Notes under the pieces: model-generated
What the model was told of the DNA's origin: nothing
What the model saw: the letters and a program-made list of their open reading frames with translations, nothing else
The model's database searches: none
Position numbers and translations under genes: made by a program
Assembly (NCBI RefSeq): GCF_947501425.1
Contig: NZ_CANMVN010000010.1
Coordinates: forward strand, 1-64,000
Direction of reading: 5' to 3'
Length of the DNA stretch: 64,000 bases
Origin: an uncultured Psychroserpens sp.
Lineage (GTDB): Bacteria > Bacteroidota > Bacteroidia > Flavobacteriales > Flavobacteriaceae
Shown: positions 31,559 to 42,101 of the stretch, piece by piece
Layout: every line of letters starts with the position of its first letter
How positions within the stretch are numbered: position 1 is the first letter of the stretch

Positions 31559-33814
31559 TTATCCTTTGACCTTGACTTGCTCTTCCTTTTCTTTAGTTGA
31601 CATGTCACGTTCTTTTCCTAAAGTGTTATGAATGAAATTTGTCATTTTTTTGTACAAATGCAATCTGGTGTTTCCACCATAAATACCATGATTCTTATCT
31701 GGATAGATCATCCAGTCAAATTGTTTATCGGCTTGAATTAGAGCTTCGACCATTCTCATAGTATTTTGAACATGCACGTTGTCATCTCCTGTTCCGTGTA
31801 TTAATAAGAAATCTCCTTTGAGTTTACCTACATGATTAATGGGAGAATTTTCATCATATCCCGAAGGGTTTTCCTGAGGTGTGGTCATGTAACGTTCTGT
31901 ATAGATGGTATCGTAAAATCTCCAGCTTGTTACTGGTGCTACTGCTATAGCCATTGAGAACGTATCATTACCCTTAAATAAGGCATTACTACTCATAAAG
32001 CCTCCGTAGCTCCATCCCCAAATTCCAATATTATTCTCATCGATATATGAACGTTGAGCTAACTGTTTTGCAGCAGCTATTTGATCTTCTACTTCATATT
32101 TACCCAATTCGTTTTGAGTTACTTTTTTGAAATTAGCCCCTTTGTACCCTGTTCCTCTTCCGTCGATACACACAACAATGTAACCTTCTTGTGCTAAGTG
32201 TTGATACCAATAATCGTTAGAACCATTCCATCGGTTAGCAACCTGTTGTGAACCTGGTCCAGAATATTGGTACATAAATAATGGATACGTCTTATTCTCA
32301 TCAAAATCTGCTGGCTTGATCATCCACATATTAAGTTCATTTCCATTAACCTTGATTGTGCTAAATTCTTTTTGTGAGGTTTTGTACTGTGCTAATTTTT
32401 GGGCTAGTTTATCATTATCTTTGATACTCTTGACCAAATTACCAGTCTTAGAATTATTGAGTGTATATTCTGGCGGATTTGTTGCACTTGAATAGGAGTT
32501 AATAAAATAAGTGAAGTCTGCACTAAATGATGCCGAATTGGTTCCTACGCTCTTCGTTAAGCGTTGCTTATTCTTTCCGTTAAGACCTATGGAATAGACG
32601 CTTCGGTTTATAGAACCATCTTCTGTAGACTGATAAAATATACGTTTAGATTTATCATTGTAGCCATAGTAATTCGTGACTTCCCATTCTCCAGAAGTGA
32701 CTTGATTGATCAGCTTTCCATTTTTATCATAATGATAAATATGATTCCATCCGTCTTTTTCACTCGTCCAGATAAAACTATTATCCTTAAGAAATGTCAA
32801 ATTGAAAGTCACATCAACATAGGCTTTATCTGTTTCGGCTAAAACCAAATCACCAACTAAACTTTCAGCATTGATCATCCAAAGATCTAATTCATTTTGA
32901 TGTCTGTTCATGTATTGAGCACTCAATACATTAGAATCATTGGTCCATTTAATTCTTGGAATATAAAAATCGCTATACGTCTTATCTAGCTTTACTTCGT
33001 TAGCTTTATTCTTAGCCAGGTCATAGATATGTAGCGATACATCAGAGTTGGTTTCTCCTGCTTTTGGGTATTTAAACACCTGTTGTGTTTGATATAATTG
33101 CTGACCATAAACATCCATAGAAAATTCTGGAACATCAGTTTCATCAAAGCGAATAAAAGCTATTTTATCACTTCCTTTATTCCATTCAAAAGCTCTAACA
33201 AAACTAAATTCTTCTTCATAAACCCAGTCGGTAATTCCGTTAATGATTTTATTTTTCTCACCATCAAATGTGATCTGTTGAGTTTTACCAGTATTGAGAT
33301 CTTTAACATAAAGGTTATTATTGAAACCATATCCTATTTTAGTTCCATCTGGAGAGAACGTTGGTTCTTGAATTTTATCCTCGGAAACCAGAGTTGTTGT
33401 ATTACTTTCAGTATCATAGACAAAATATTTCCCTAACGTTGAGCGTCTAAAAATAGGCTCAACCTCAGTGGCAAGCAATACTTTGGTTTCGTCTTTACTA
33501 AATGTATAATTTGTAAAATATGCAATATCATTGATGTCGGCTGAATTTACTAAGGTTTTCACCTTGCTCAGTGTTTTGTAGTCGTAGATATCAATTTGAG
33601 ACGTCCTATTTGCAAAATTTAATACCGAATATTGTTGTCCGTTCTTCATGGAATGCAGAGCATCCATTCGTTCGGTTCTAAAGCTTCCATCCCATATTTC
33701 CTCAAGTGTGATTTCTTTATTTTGTGCTGAGGCTAAAGCGGTTACAAAAAATACAAGAAGTGCAAAAGATTTCAATATGTTCATAGGGTTATTTTTTTGA
33801 TAAAATAATGTCAA
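31559..33814 (-). CDS. S9 prolyl oligopeptidase / dipeptidyl peptidase IV
   Basis: DPP-IV beta-propeller; GIWGWSYGGFMSSNAL (GWSYGG), HGTGDDNVHVQN, KNHGI. Confidence 0.96.
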   Translation of the reverse strand: MTLFYQKNNPMNILKSFALLVFFVTALASAQNKEITLEEIWDGSFRTERMDALHSMKNGQQYSVLNFANRTSQIDIYDYKTLSKVKTLVNSADINDIAYFTNYTFSKDETKVLLATEVEPIFRRSTLGKYFVYDTESNTTTLVSEDKIQEPTFSPDGTKIGYGFNNNLYVKDLNTGKTQQITFDGEKNKIINGITDWVYEEEFSFVRAFEWNKGSDKIAFIRFDETDVPEFSMDVYGQQLYQTQQVFKYPKAGETNSDVSLHIYDLAKNKANEVKLDKTYSDFYIPRIKWTNDSNVLSAQYMNRHQNELDLWMINAESLVGDLVLAETDKAYVDVTFNLTFLKDNSFIWTSEKDGWNHIYHYDKNGKLINQVTSGEWEVTNYYGYNDKSKRIFYQSTEDGSINRSVYSIGLNGKNKQRLTKSVGTNSASFSADFTYFINSYSSATNPPEYTLNNSKTGNLVKSIKDNDKLAQKLAQYKTSQKEFSTIKVNGNELNMWMIKPADFDENKTYPLFMYQYSGPGSQQVANRWNGSNDYWYQHLAQEGYIVVCIDGRGTGYKGANFKKVTQNELGKYEVEDQIAAAKQLAQRSYIDENNIGIWGWSYGGFMSSNALFKGNDTFSMAIAVAPVTSWRFYDTIYTERYMTTPQENPSGYDENSPINHVGKLKGDFLLIHGTGDDNVHVQNTMRMVEALIQADKQFDWMIYPDKNHGIYGGNTRLHLYKKMTNFIHNTLGKERDMSTKEKEEQVKVKG

Positions 33815-33903
33815 GTTTACTAAAAATAATGCAAAAAACCCTAACTATTGAGTGTTAAATGCGCAATATTATGCTAATGCCTCAATAATAATACCAAGAA
33901 TAG

Positions 33904-33911
33904 TATCTTTG
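33904..33911 (+). promoter_or_regulatory. Candidate Bacteroidota -7 element TATCTTTG upstream of the HMG-CoA reductase
   Basis: Matches TAnnTTTG; clear -33 element not identified. Confidence 0.4.
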
Positions 33912-33962
33912 CAATTCGTATTTATGAGTCGTTAATTTTCGACGAATTTTAAATTTTAGTCC

Positions 33963-35279
33963 ATGACCAAAACTATTACAGGCTTTTCCAAATTATCGAA
34001 ATCAGAAAAAATCGATTGGCTTGTTAACACTTATTTTACCGATTCTACATCGGCTAAAACACTTTTAAAGCAGTATTGGAATGCAGATGAGAAGCTCCAA
34101 CAGCTTCATGATGAGTTTATCGAAAACACCATTACCAATTATTACCTCCCACTTGGTGTAGCCCCTAATTTTTTAATTAATAATAAGGTCTACGCCATAC
34201 CAATGGCCATTGAGGAAAGTTCTGTTGTTGCGGCTGCTAGTAAGGCCGCTAAGTTCTGGTATGATCGTGGCGGATTTAAAACTACAGTCTTATCGACACA
34301 AAAAATAGGTCAGGTTCACTTTATGTACCATGGTGACACAGATAAACTAGAACAATTTTTTGTTGCTCTGAAACCTAAGCTTATCGTAGAGGCAAAACCC
34401 ATTACCCAGAATATGGAAAAACGCGGTGGCGGTATATTAGATATTGAACTCAGAGATAAAACTAAGGATATAGAAGGCTACTTTCAATTGCATGCAACTT
34501 TTGAGACCTTAGATGCCATGGGTGCCAATTTTATTAACTCATGTCTTGAGCAGTTTGCAAAAACACTTAAAGCAGAAGCACAAGCTTTTAGTTTATTTTC
34601 TTCGGAAGAAAAAGACATTCAGGTAATTATGTCTATACTTTCCAACTACGTCCCAAATTGTCTGGTGAGAGCAGAAGTGAGTTGTAAGGTGGAAGAACTT
34701 ACTGAAAATGATAATATTTCGGCTCAGGAATTTGCAGAAAAATTCCTTCAAGCTGTTAATATTGCTGAAGTAGAGCCATTTAGAGCTGTTACTCACAACA
34801 AGGGAATCATGAATGGTATTGATGCTGTTGTTTTAGCTACAGGTAATGATTTTAGAGCTGTTGAAGCAGGTGTTCATGCCTATGCCTCTCGAAATGGACA
34901 ATACACTAGTTTGACTCACGCTACAATAGAAGATGGTCAATTTAAGTTTTGGATGGAAATCCCTTTAGCTTTAGGAACTGTAGGTGGACTAACAAAATTA
35001 CATCCTCTTGTAAAACTAGCACTTGAGTTACTTGGTGAACCTTCAGCAAAAGAACTCATGCAAATTGTTGCAGTGGCTGGTTTGGCACAAAATTTTGCCG
35101 CTTTAAGATCACTGACAACCACAGGTATTCAAGAAGGTCATATGAAAATGCATTTGATGAATATCTTAAATCAGTTTGAAGCGTCTTCTGAGGAAAAAGT
35201 AAAACTTGTAGAACATTTCAAAAGCAACACTGTTACACATAGTGCTGTAGTTGCTGAAATAGAAAAACTAAGACGCTAA
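33963..35279 (+). CDS. Class II hydroxymethylglutaryl-CoA reductase
   Basis: NYYLPLGVAPNFLINNKVYAIPMAIEESSVVAAASKAAKFW; LATGNDFRAVEAGVHAYASRNGQY. Confidence 0.93.
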   Translation: MTKTITGFSKLSKSEKIDWLVNTYFTDSTSAKTLLKQYWNADEKLQQLHDEFIENTITNYYLPLGVAPNFLINNKVYAIPMAIEESSVVAAASKAAKFWYDRGGFKTTVLSTQKIGQVHFMYHGDTDKLEQFFVALKPKLIVEAKPITQNMEKRGGGILDIELRDKTKDIEGYFQLHATFETLDAMGANFINSCLEQFAKTLKAEAQAFSLFSSEEKDIQVIMSILSNYVPNCLVRAEVSCKVEELTENDNISAQEFAEKFLQAVNIAEVEPFRAVTHNKGIMNGIDAVVLATGNDFRAVEAGVHAYASRNGQYTSLTHATIEDGQFKFWMEIPLALGTVGGLTKLHPLVKLALELLGEPSAKELMQIVAVAGLAQNFAALRSLTTTGIQEGHMKMHLMNILNQFEASSEEKVKLVEHFKSNTVTHSAVVAEIEKLRR

Positions 35280-36200
35280 ATGAAAGGCTTCTACAGTAAC
35301 GGAAAATTATTAATTACAGGTGAATACGTCGTTCTTGATGGTGCACTTTCTCTAGCTGTTCCTAGTGTATTCGGACAATCCCTAGACATAGAAAAAGGAG
35401 ACAAAAATCTCTTAACATGGACCAGTTTTGATGAACAGGATACAGTTTGGTTTGAAGCTAAATTTAAATTAGAAAATAATCAGATTCTTGATCTGATTAA
35501 TACCAATGACAAAACAGTTGCTAAGCGATTGTTACAAATACTAAGAACTGCTCAACAGCTTAATCCTGAGTTTTTAAATGACGCTCCTGGCTATACCATT
35601 TCTACTGAACTGGGATTTCCCAAAAATTGGGGATTAGGCACATCTTCAACATTGATCAATAATATTGCAAACTGGGCTCATATAGATCCTTATCAATTAC
35701 TTGAAACTACTTTTGGTGGAAGCGGCTATGACATAGCATGCGCTTCAGCCAACCAAAGTTTAACTTACCAATTACTCCAAAATGGGCAACGAAACATACA
35801 TACAGTAGACTTTGATCCTCCATTCAAAACGCACTTGTATTTTGTCCATTTGAATCAAAAACAAAATAGTCGTGAAGGCATAGCTCAATACAAGACTAAT
35901 ACTTCAGACACTTCGTTAGCTATTTCAAGAATAAATACAATCACACAAGAGATGATCAATTGTGAAACTTTAAATGAGTTTCAAAACTTGATTAATGAAC
36001 ATGAATTACTTATTTCAGAGATTATAAAACAAACACCTGTTAAACAACATCTTTTTAAGGATTTTAACGGCAGTATAAAAAGTTTAGGTGCTTGGGGAGG
36101 CGATTTTATTTTAGTTGCTTCAGAAGCCAACCCTACGTCGTATTTTAAATCAAAAGGATTTCATACGATACTTCCCTATTCAGAAATGGTTAGGAACTAA
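35280..36200 (+). CDS. GYDIA-family GHMP kinase (mevalonate-pathway type)
   Basis: SNGKLLITGEYVVLDGALSLAVP; GLGTSSTLINNIA; GGSGYDIACA; start abuts the HMGR stop. Confidence 0.9.
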   Translation: MKGFYSNGKLLITGEYVVLDGALSLAVPSVFGQSLDIEKGDKNLLTWTSFDEQDTVWFEAKFKLENNQILDLINTNDKTVAKRLLQILRTAQQLNPEFLNDAPGYTISTELGFPKNWGLGTSSTLINNIANWAHIDPYQLLETTFGGSGYDIACASANQSLTYQLLQNGQRNIHTVDFDPPFKTHLYFVHLNQKQNSREGIAQYKTNTSDTSLAISRINTITQEMINCETLNEFQNLINEHELLISEIIKQTPVKQHLFKDFNGSIKSLGAWGGDFILVASEANPTSYFKSKGFHTILPYSEMVRN

Positions 36201-36231
36201 AAAAAGCTTCACAAAATGTGAAGCTTTTTTT
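36199..36231. terminator. Bidirectional terminator between convergent genes
   Basis: AAAAAAAGCTTCACAAAATGTGAAGCTTTTTTT. Confidence 0.85.
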
Positions 36232-36254
36232 AGTTCTTTCTCAGACACAGAATT

Positions 36255-38468
36255 CTAGTAAAATCTATATCTATTATCTTCAATGTCTGCAGTTTCTTTT
36301 AAAGCGTTATACACTTTAGTTTGAGCAGATGTTGTTCTTGCTGTACTTAATCGGTTAGCAATAGCCTGATAGTTATCCAATTTAGTAGCTTCGTTAACTT
36401 TAGTAACCTCTACTATAAATACACCTCTGTTTCCATCGATTAACCCAGAAGTTTCACCTTCTTTAAGTCCGAAAGCCACTCCTACAACCTGTGGTTCAGT
36501 ACCTGCTCCAGAAATCGTTGGGTTTTTCATATTAACTGCTACAGCTGTATTTGCAACTCTATTCTGACTTTTAGCCACCTCATCAACAGTTGTTGCACTG
36601 ATCTTTTCACGAATCATCTGAGCTTTCTTTTCTTTTCTAATTTCTGTCATTGCAGAGGCTGAGGCATTTTCTGGATCCATTAATCCTTCCTCACCAACTC
36701 TAGTCACTTGTACTACAGCATAACCTCCACCTGGAATAGTAAAACGCTTAAAGTCACCTACTTTAGTACCTTCTTCAAATGCCCAACGTACGATTGGTCG
36801 CTGACTTCCGATTCCTGGTATATTTTCGTCTAATATCGCAATCCCATTAACTGGTTTAACAGCTAGATCACGTTCTTTAGCCATTTCCTGAAAATCTCCA
36901 TTTTGAATAGCAATCTCAAATTTTGAAGCGTCTGTAAAGACGTTATCTACAGTTTCTTCAGATGGTTCAATTTCTCTAGCTATTGTAGCTACTTTAACAA
37001 CTTTTGATGATCCTTTCTGATCTAAAATCTCAATAACGTGGAATCCAAATTGTGTTTTTACCACATCGATATCACCAACATTGTTTTGGAATTCAAAATC
37101 ACTAAACGGCTTCACCATTTGTGTGCTTGGGTGAAAATCATAAACACCTCCATTTTCAACACTTCCTTGATCTGATGACAGCGCAGTTACTAATTCTGGG
37201 AATTTTGAAGGATTAGCTTTCACAATTCTTAAAACACTATCTGCTGTTTTCTTTGCCTCTTCCTCTGTTTGCGTAACATCTGGAGCTACTCTTGTAGCAC
37301 CAACATAAGGAATTAATATGTGACGTACTTTAACAGAATCTGGCTGCTGTCTTGTAGCAACCATTTTAGTTAGTTTCATTAAATTTCCATCTTTATAAGG
37401 ACCGTAAACATCACCAACATTTAAGTTAAACAGTGTATCTACTGCTACAGCAGGCAATCCTGATTTCTTGATGAATGCATCAGCAAAACTCTGATCAGAC
37501 TCAGCAACAAAATTTACGTAATTTGCAAGATCTGCTTCTTTAACCTGACTGAAAGGTTTTATTGTATCATTCTTTCCATTTTCAAACACAACCTTTCCAT
37601 TGATATACTTATCAAAACTAGTCTTTAGAGCTTCTTCATCTTTTAAGCTTGGTACTTCCTTAAATTCTGCATACACGATATCACGAGTTGCTTCAACTTC
37701 AAACTTCTTTTTGTTTTTGTTGATGTAGTCTTTGATATCTGCTTTAGTGACTTCAACTAAGCTATCGTGAATAGTTGAGTAAGGAATATGAACATACTTC
37801 AGGTCTCTTGTTGAACTCTCGAGCATATAATCAACCTCAGCCTCATTTATAGTAGCATTAACACCAGCTTTAATCATATTGAAATAAGCTCTCTCTTGAG
37901 CAGCTACTGCTATTGATTTTTCGTTATTTACCCAATCATCGTAATTTAACTGAAATGTTCCAAGTACAGCTCTATCTGGATAAATCTCTTTCAAGTTAGC
38001 AACAAACTCAGTTAATTTATTTTCATCAAAAAGACCTGCTTCATTTTGAAATTCAGGGTATGACGAGAAGCTTTGTTGTAACAAATCTTTCATTTGATCT
38101 TCCTCAACACTCAAACCAAGCTCTTCAAACTGCGTGTTCATTATTGCACGACGTACTTGTTGATCATAAACTCTATTCATAGCCTGAGTAGACGAAGCAT
38201 TAGAGCCCATTTGTCTTTGCATGGTCTCAACCCTGTTCATAAACTCTATTCTATTGATGTTTGTTCCATTTACTGTAGCCACTACATCTTGTGATCCACC
38301 AAATAATGCATCACTATTTTTGAATAGGTCTGTAAGTACAAATGAAAATAACGCTAGTGCGATGATCAAAATCAAAAACAGTGAACGTTGTCTAATTTTA
38401 TTTAAAACTGCCATTTTAATGTATAATTTATCGAATAATAAGTGGGCGAAAATACCATTTTCTATCAA
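36255..38468 (-). CDS. SurA/PpiD-type peptidylprolyl isomerase
   Basis: N-terminal TM; SVKVRHILIPY parvulin; VVKTQFGFHVIEILD; correct start may be MAVLNKIRQRS. Confidence 0.93.
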   Translation of the reverse strand: MIENGIFAHLLFDKLYIKMAVLNKIRQRSLFLILIIALALFSFVLTDLFKNSDALFGGSQDVVATVNGTNINRIEFMNRVETMQRQMGSNASSTQAMNRVYDQQVRRAIMNTQFEELGLSVEEDQMKDLLQQSFSSYPEFQNEAGLFDENKLTEFVANLKEIYPDRAVLGTFQLNYDDWVNNEKSIAVAAQERAYFNMIKAGVNATINEAEVDYMLESSTRDLKYVHIPYSTIHDSLVEVTKADIKDYINKNKKKFEVEATRDIVYAEFKEVPSLKDEEALKTSFDKYINGKVVFENGKNDTIKPFSQVKEADLANYVNFVAESDQSFADAFIKKSGLPAVAVDTLFNLNVGDVYGPYKDGNLMKLTKMVATRQQPDSVKVRHILIPYVGATRVAPDVTQTEEEAKKTADSVLRIVKANPSKFPELVTALSSDQGSVENGGVYDFHPSTQMVKPFSDFEFQNNVGDIDVVKTQFGFHVIEILDQKGSSKVVKVATIAREIEPSEETVDNVFTDASKFEIAIQNGDFQEMAKERDLAVKPVNGIAILDENIPGIGSQRPIVRWAFEEGTKVGDFKRFTIPGGGYAVVQVTRVGEEGLMDPENASASAMTEIRKEKKAQMIREKISATTVDEVAKSQNRVANTAVAVNMKNPTISGAGTEPQVVGVAFGLKEGETSGLIDGNRGVFIVEVTKVNEATKLDNYQAIANRLSTARTTSAQTKVYNALKETADIEDNRYRFY

Positions 38469-38589
38469 ATAATAAAAGTAGAATTATGTTTTTATTATCG
38501 ATTTTTTATAGGTTTCATCGATTGTTGGCTAAAGGTGAGAGTTTTTAGGTTAAAACACATAAAACATTAACAAAAGTTAAGTTGATCTT

Positions 38590-39879
38590 CTAATCTTCTT
38601 CAAGAATATGAAGCGATACACTATCAATTTTTGTTGAAGACACCTCCAGGATCTTAAACCTAAAGCGCTCAATAACAACCTCATCATCAATCTCAGGAAT
38701 CCCCTCAGTTTCGTTAACAATTAAACCTCCTAGTGTTTCATAGGTTTCATCTTCTGGAAGATTAATCTTATAAGTTTCGTTAATATAATCAACCTCTAAA
38801 CGTGCAGAAAACAAATAGTTTTCATCATCTATTTTTTCTTCTAAAAGCTCTACGCTATCATGTTCATCTTCAATTTCTCCAACAAGTTCCTCTACAATAT
38901 CTTCAATGGTCATTATTCCTGCAGTTCCACCGTACTCATCAATTACCACAGCCATGCTCTTACGCTTTTTGGTGAGTATGTTAAGCACATCTTTTACCAA
39001 CATAGTTGCAGGGACATAGACGACAGGTTTAGTTACAGATTTTATAGACTTTGGCTGTTTAAAAAGATCGAAAGAGTGAACATAACCCAGAATATCATCT
39101 ATACTCTCTTTGTAAACTAAAATTTTAGATAAACCCGATTCTATAAATAGCGTGCTTATGTTCTTGATACTATCATTAACCTCAACCGCTGTTATTTCGG
39201 TTCTGGGCACCATAACCTCTCTTGCTTTTACTTCGGAAAACTCCAGTGCGTTTTGAAAGATTTGAATCTCACTATCTACTTCATCGTGTTCTTCAACAGA
39301 TTCCATCTGTTCACTGATGTAGTTACCCAGTTCAACCTTGGTCATTGCCAGTTGCATATCTTCTCCTTCAGTTTTAAAGAAGCCTTTTAGTATTCTATCT
39401 GATATCCAAATTACAAACGATGATAAATACCAGAACAACACATAAAAAATGTAAGCCGGAAATGCAAAAATCTTTAAAAACGAATTAGCATAGATTTGAA
39501 AAAATACCTTTGGAAGAAATTCTGCAGTAAATAAAATGATAATTGTTGAGATGATGGTTTGTGTCAATAAACTCAAATCAGACAGCAAATAGTTGATTAC
39601 CTGATATTGAGAGGGTAGCATAGATTGAAACCAATCGACCAGCACATCTCCCATTACAAAACCATAGATCACCAATGCTATATTGTTTCCAATAAGCATA
39701 GTTGCAATAAATTTTGAAGGTTTCTCAGTAAGCTTAGTTAAAATTCTTGCTAAAAAATCACCTTGCTTTTTTTCAATTTCAATATGAATTTTATTGGAAG
39801 ACACATAAGCGATTTCCATTCCGGAGAAAAAAGCCGAAAGCAATAGCATGACAACAATAATAACAATGCTATAGTCCAT
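38590..39879 (-). CDS. CNNM/CBS-domain membrane protein (hemolysin C / GldE-like)
   Basis: DUF21 TMs; AREVMVPRTEITAV; VVIDEYGGTAGIMTIEDIVEELVGEIEDEHD. Confidence 0.93.
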   Translation of the reverse strand: MDYSIVIIVVMLLLSAFFSGMEIAYVSSNKIHIEIEKKQGDFLARILTKLTEKPSKFIATMLIGNNIALVIYGFVMGDVLVDWFQSMLPSQYQVINYLLSDLSLLTQTIISTIIILFTAEFLPKVFFQIYANSFLKIFAFPAYIFYVLFWYLSSFVIWISDRILKGFFKTEGEDMQLAMTKVELGNYISEQMESVEEHDEVDSEIQIFQNALEFSEVKAREVMVPRTEITAVEVNDSIKNISTLFIESGLSKILVYKESIDDILGYVHSFDLFKQPKSIKSVTKPVVYVPATMLVKDVLNILTKKRKSMAVVIDEYGGTAGIMTIEDIVEELVGEIEDEHDSVELLEEKIDDENYLFSARLEVDYINETYKINLPEDETYETLGGLIVNETEGIPEIDDEVVIERFRFKILEVSSTKIDSVSLHILEED

Positions 39880-39884
39880 GACTG

Positions 39885-40073
39885 TTACTTGTTTCTATTT
39901 TCGAATTTCTTTCTGAATTTTTTTCTGAAGAAAAACATAAATATTGCCAACCCGGCAAACAAGAAAGATATGATAACTCTAGTGCTATCAATACCAATAT
40001 TTGAGATGGCATCCCAAACAAATAGCACAGCAAAAAACAGATATGCATATTGAAAAAACTGAAGTATTTTCAT
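39885..40073 (-). CDS. Small hydrophobic membrane protein
   Basis: 62 aa, two predicted TMs, between the CBS protein and lptC. Confidence 0.65.
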   Translation of the reverse strand: MKILQFFQYAYLFFAVLFVWDAISNIGIDSTRVIISFLFAGLAIFMFFFRKKFRKKFENRNK

Positions 40074-40132
40074 TTGATAAACGTATTAGTTAATACAAAG
40101 ATAAAGATGTTTTTCGAACAATCTTAAGCAGA

Positions 40133-40702
40133 TCAATCTTTTAGTATCCCTTGCCCTCGACCTTCCATGATGGTGTAGTTATTGAATTTGGAATCTGCAT
40201 CAAAAATATCACCATAACCACTTCTAGATGATAAGGATTTTAAGTGTACAGGACTATTTGTAAACAACCATTCACGTTTCTGGTCATAATACATTTGTAC
40301 TGCGAAAAGACTATCACGTTGTGGTGTAATTAAGACCACATTACCTTGAAGGTCGATTAGGTCTGTTGCGTTGTAAACTATCGCATAATCTGCAAGAACC
40401 ACATTTTTTTGTCCGTCTTCATCATAAAGAGATAGACGAACACCATCTGGAAACTCAGAAAATGAAAAGTCTCGATTAGAATAATCTAACATTTTAGGGC
40501 TCTCCAAATTTGCAATGATTCTTCCTATAGAGTCTTCGGCTTCGGTATATTTTAAATTGATATTTTTTGCCTCACCAATAGGTTGATTTTGAAGGACACC
40601 TATTTTCTGGACTTCTTTTAGATCATTTTGACATGAAAAAAACATAGCCACAACAATTGCTGTGACTATGTAAATATTTCTATGTAAAATGTTTGTTTGC
40701 AT
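40133..40702 (-). CDS. lptC: LptC-like LPS export protein
   Basis: Lipoprotein-like FFSCQNDL; YAIVYNATDLIDLQGNVVLITPQRDSLFAVQMYYDQKREWLFTNSPV. Confidence 0.85.
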   Translation of the reverse strand: MQTNILHRNIYIVTAIVVAMFFSCQNDLKEVQKIGVLQNQPIGEAKNINLKYTEAEDSIGRIIANLESPKMLDYSNRDFSFSEFPDGVRLSLYDEDGQKNVVLADYAIVYNATDLIDLQGNVVLITPQRDSLFAVQMYYDQKREWLFTNSPVHLKSLSSRSGYGDIFDADSKFNNYTIMEGRGQGILKD

Positions 40703-42085
40703 TTATAGGTTTGGTACAGTTACGCTACCACCTATCCAACAACCAATCTTTATGGATTGTCCTGCATTACCTTTTGAAAATATTTCAGATTTGGTAGGTG
40801 CATTTGCTCTGTAAGAAGCTGCTGTTTTTTGAGCAACCGATTTTAAACTCGGGTCTACTTGTCCTGCTCTCAAAGCTTCCTGTGCAGCATACCAGAAGAC
40901 TGCTCTTTGTTCGAATTGATCATTTCCACAGTTCTTTGCACTAGCAGCATACATAGCAGCAATTCTCAAGTGAGGTGTTCCATCTGAAGGATTTAATTTT
41001 AAAGCCTCTCTATAGTAAGTTCTAGCTGTACCATAGCTACCTCTTTTCTTAAATCCGTTAGCAATTCTCTTAGCTAAACGTGCTTTTTTGAAACCATCTT
41101 GCTCAAGATTATATGACTCTTTGATGTACTTATCACCTTCACTAGTTTTTCCTTGCTTGTATAATACGTTAGCCACAAAGTATTTTGTGTCAGCTGATGG
41201 TGCTGTTGCATCATAAGCTTTTACTAATTCAACATATAATGGATCATCTGTACACTCTTTATTGTACATTCTACTTACAGCTCTTTTTAACCATACTGCA
41301 TCATTCTTGAAGCTTTCAAAATCTCTTTTGTACAGAGGAATTAAGTTCTCACAGTTAGCTAATTGACCTAAGTAAGTATCAAGACTTCCAGCTACTTTAT
41401 CGTTAGCTTCTAATTTTTGCTGATAGTATCTCTTGTATTGTTTATCTTTTTTACCTAAAGTTTCTCCAGCTTCTTCTTTAGCAAGAATCTTATTTAAAGC
41501 TTTAGCGTATTTTTCGTTTAAGTTCTCCAACTGCTCATTTACATCATCATACTTGTCAAACACTTTTTGAAGCTCGAACTTTTTAGCTTTGAACAAGTCT
41601 ACAGTTTTTGTAAAGTAAACATATAAGCCTTTAGTACTTGTAAAATTTGGTAAATCTTCGGTGTAAGCTTTATGAAATGCATCATAGATTTGCTCGTCAC
41701 TAAGATTAAGATCTTTTTGATTTTCATACTTCATGACACCAACATCTTCTAGAACCTCACCTAACTTATATTTACTTGAAAAGTATTCTCTACCTTTATT
41801 TAATAATACCTCATAGTCTTCAATAAATGCAACTTTTTCTGCTCCTGAAGAGTTATCGATCTTATGTTTTAAGATCTTCTCTCCATACTTGTAAATAGCA
41901 ATATTGAATTTTGGACATTTATTTCTAACTTTCATCCATGGCTCAAATGCCTCGTCATATTTCTTACTCTTAACATAGTCGTTCATCAACGTCAGGTTAA
42001 GCATACACTCTTCGTCTTGTTGCGCAAAACCAAAGTTTGTCGCCATGAACAAAGCTGCTATGATTAATGTAATTTTCGTTTTCAT
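40703..42085 (-). CDS. Tetratricopeptide-repeat periplasmic protein
   Basis: Signal peptide; TPR-like repeats (GTARTYYREALKLNPSDGTPHLRIAAMYAAS). Confidence 0.85.
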   Translation of the reverse strand: MKTKITLIIAALFMATNFGFAQQDEECMLNLTLMNDYVKSKKYDEAFEPWMKVRNKCPKFNIAIYKYGEKILKHKIDNSSGAEKVAFIEDYEVLLNKGREYFSSKYKLGEVLEDVGVMKYENQKDLNLSDEQIYDAFHKAYTEDLPNFTSTKGLYVYFTKTVDLFKAKKFELQKVFDKYDDVNEQLENLNEKYAKALNKILAKEEAGETLGKKDKQYKRYYQQKLEANDKVAGSLDTYLGQLANCENLIPLYKRDFESFKNDAVWLKRAVSRMYNKECTDDPLYVELVKAYDATAPSADTKYFVANVLYKQGKTSEGDKYIKESYNLEQDGFKKARLAKRIANGFKKRGSYGTARTYYREALKLNPSDGTPHLRIAAMYAASAKNCGNDQFEQRAVFWYAAQEALRAGQVDPSLKSVAQKTAASYRANAPTKSEIFSKGNAGQSIKIGCWIGGSVTVPNL

Positions 42086-42101
42086 CTTCTTTTATTTTAC
42101 G

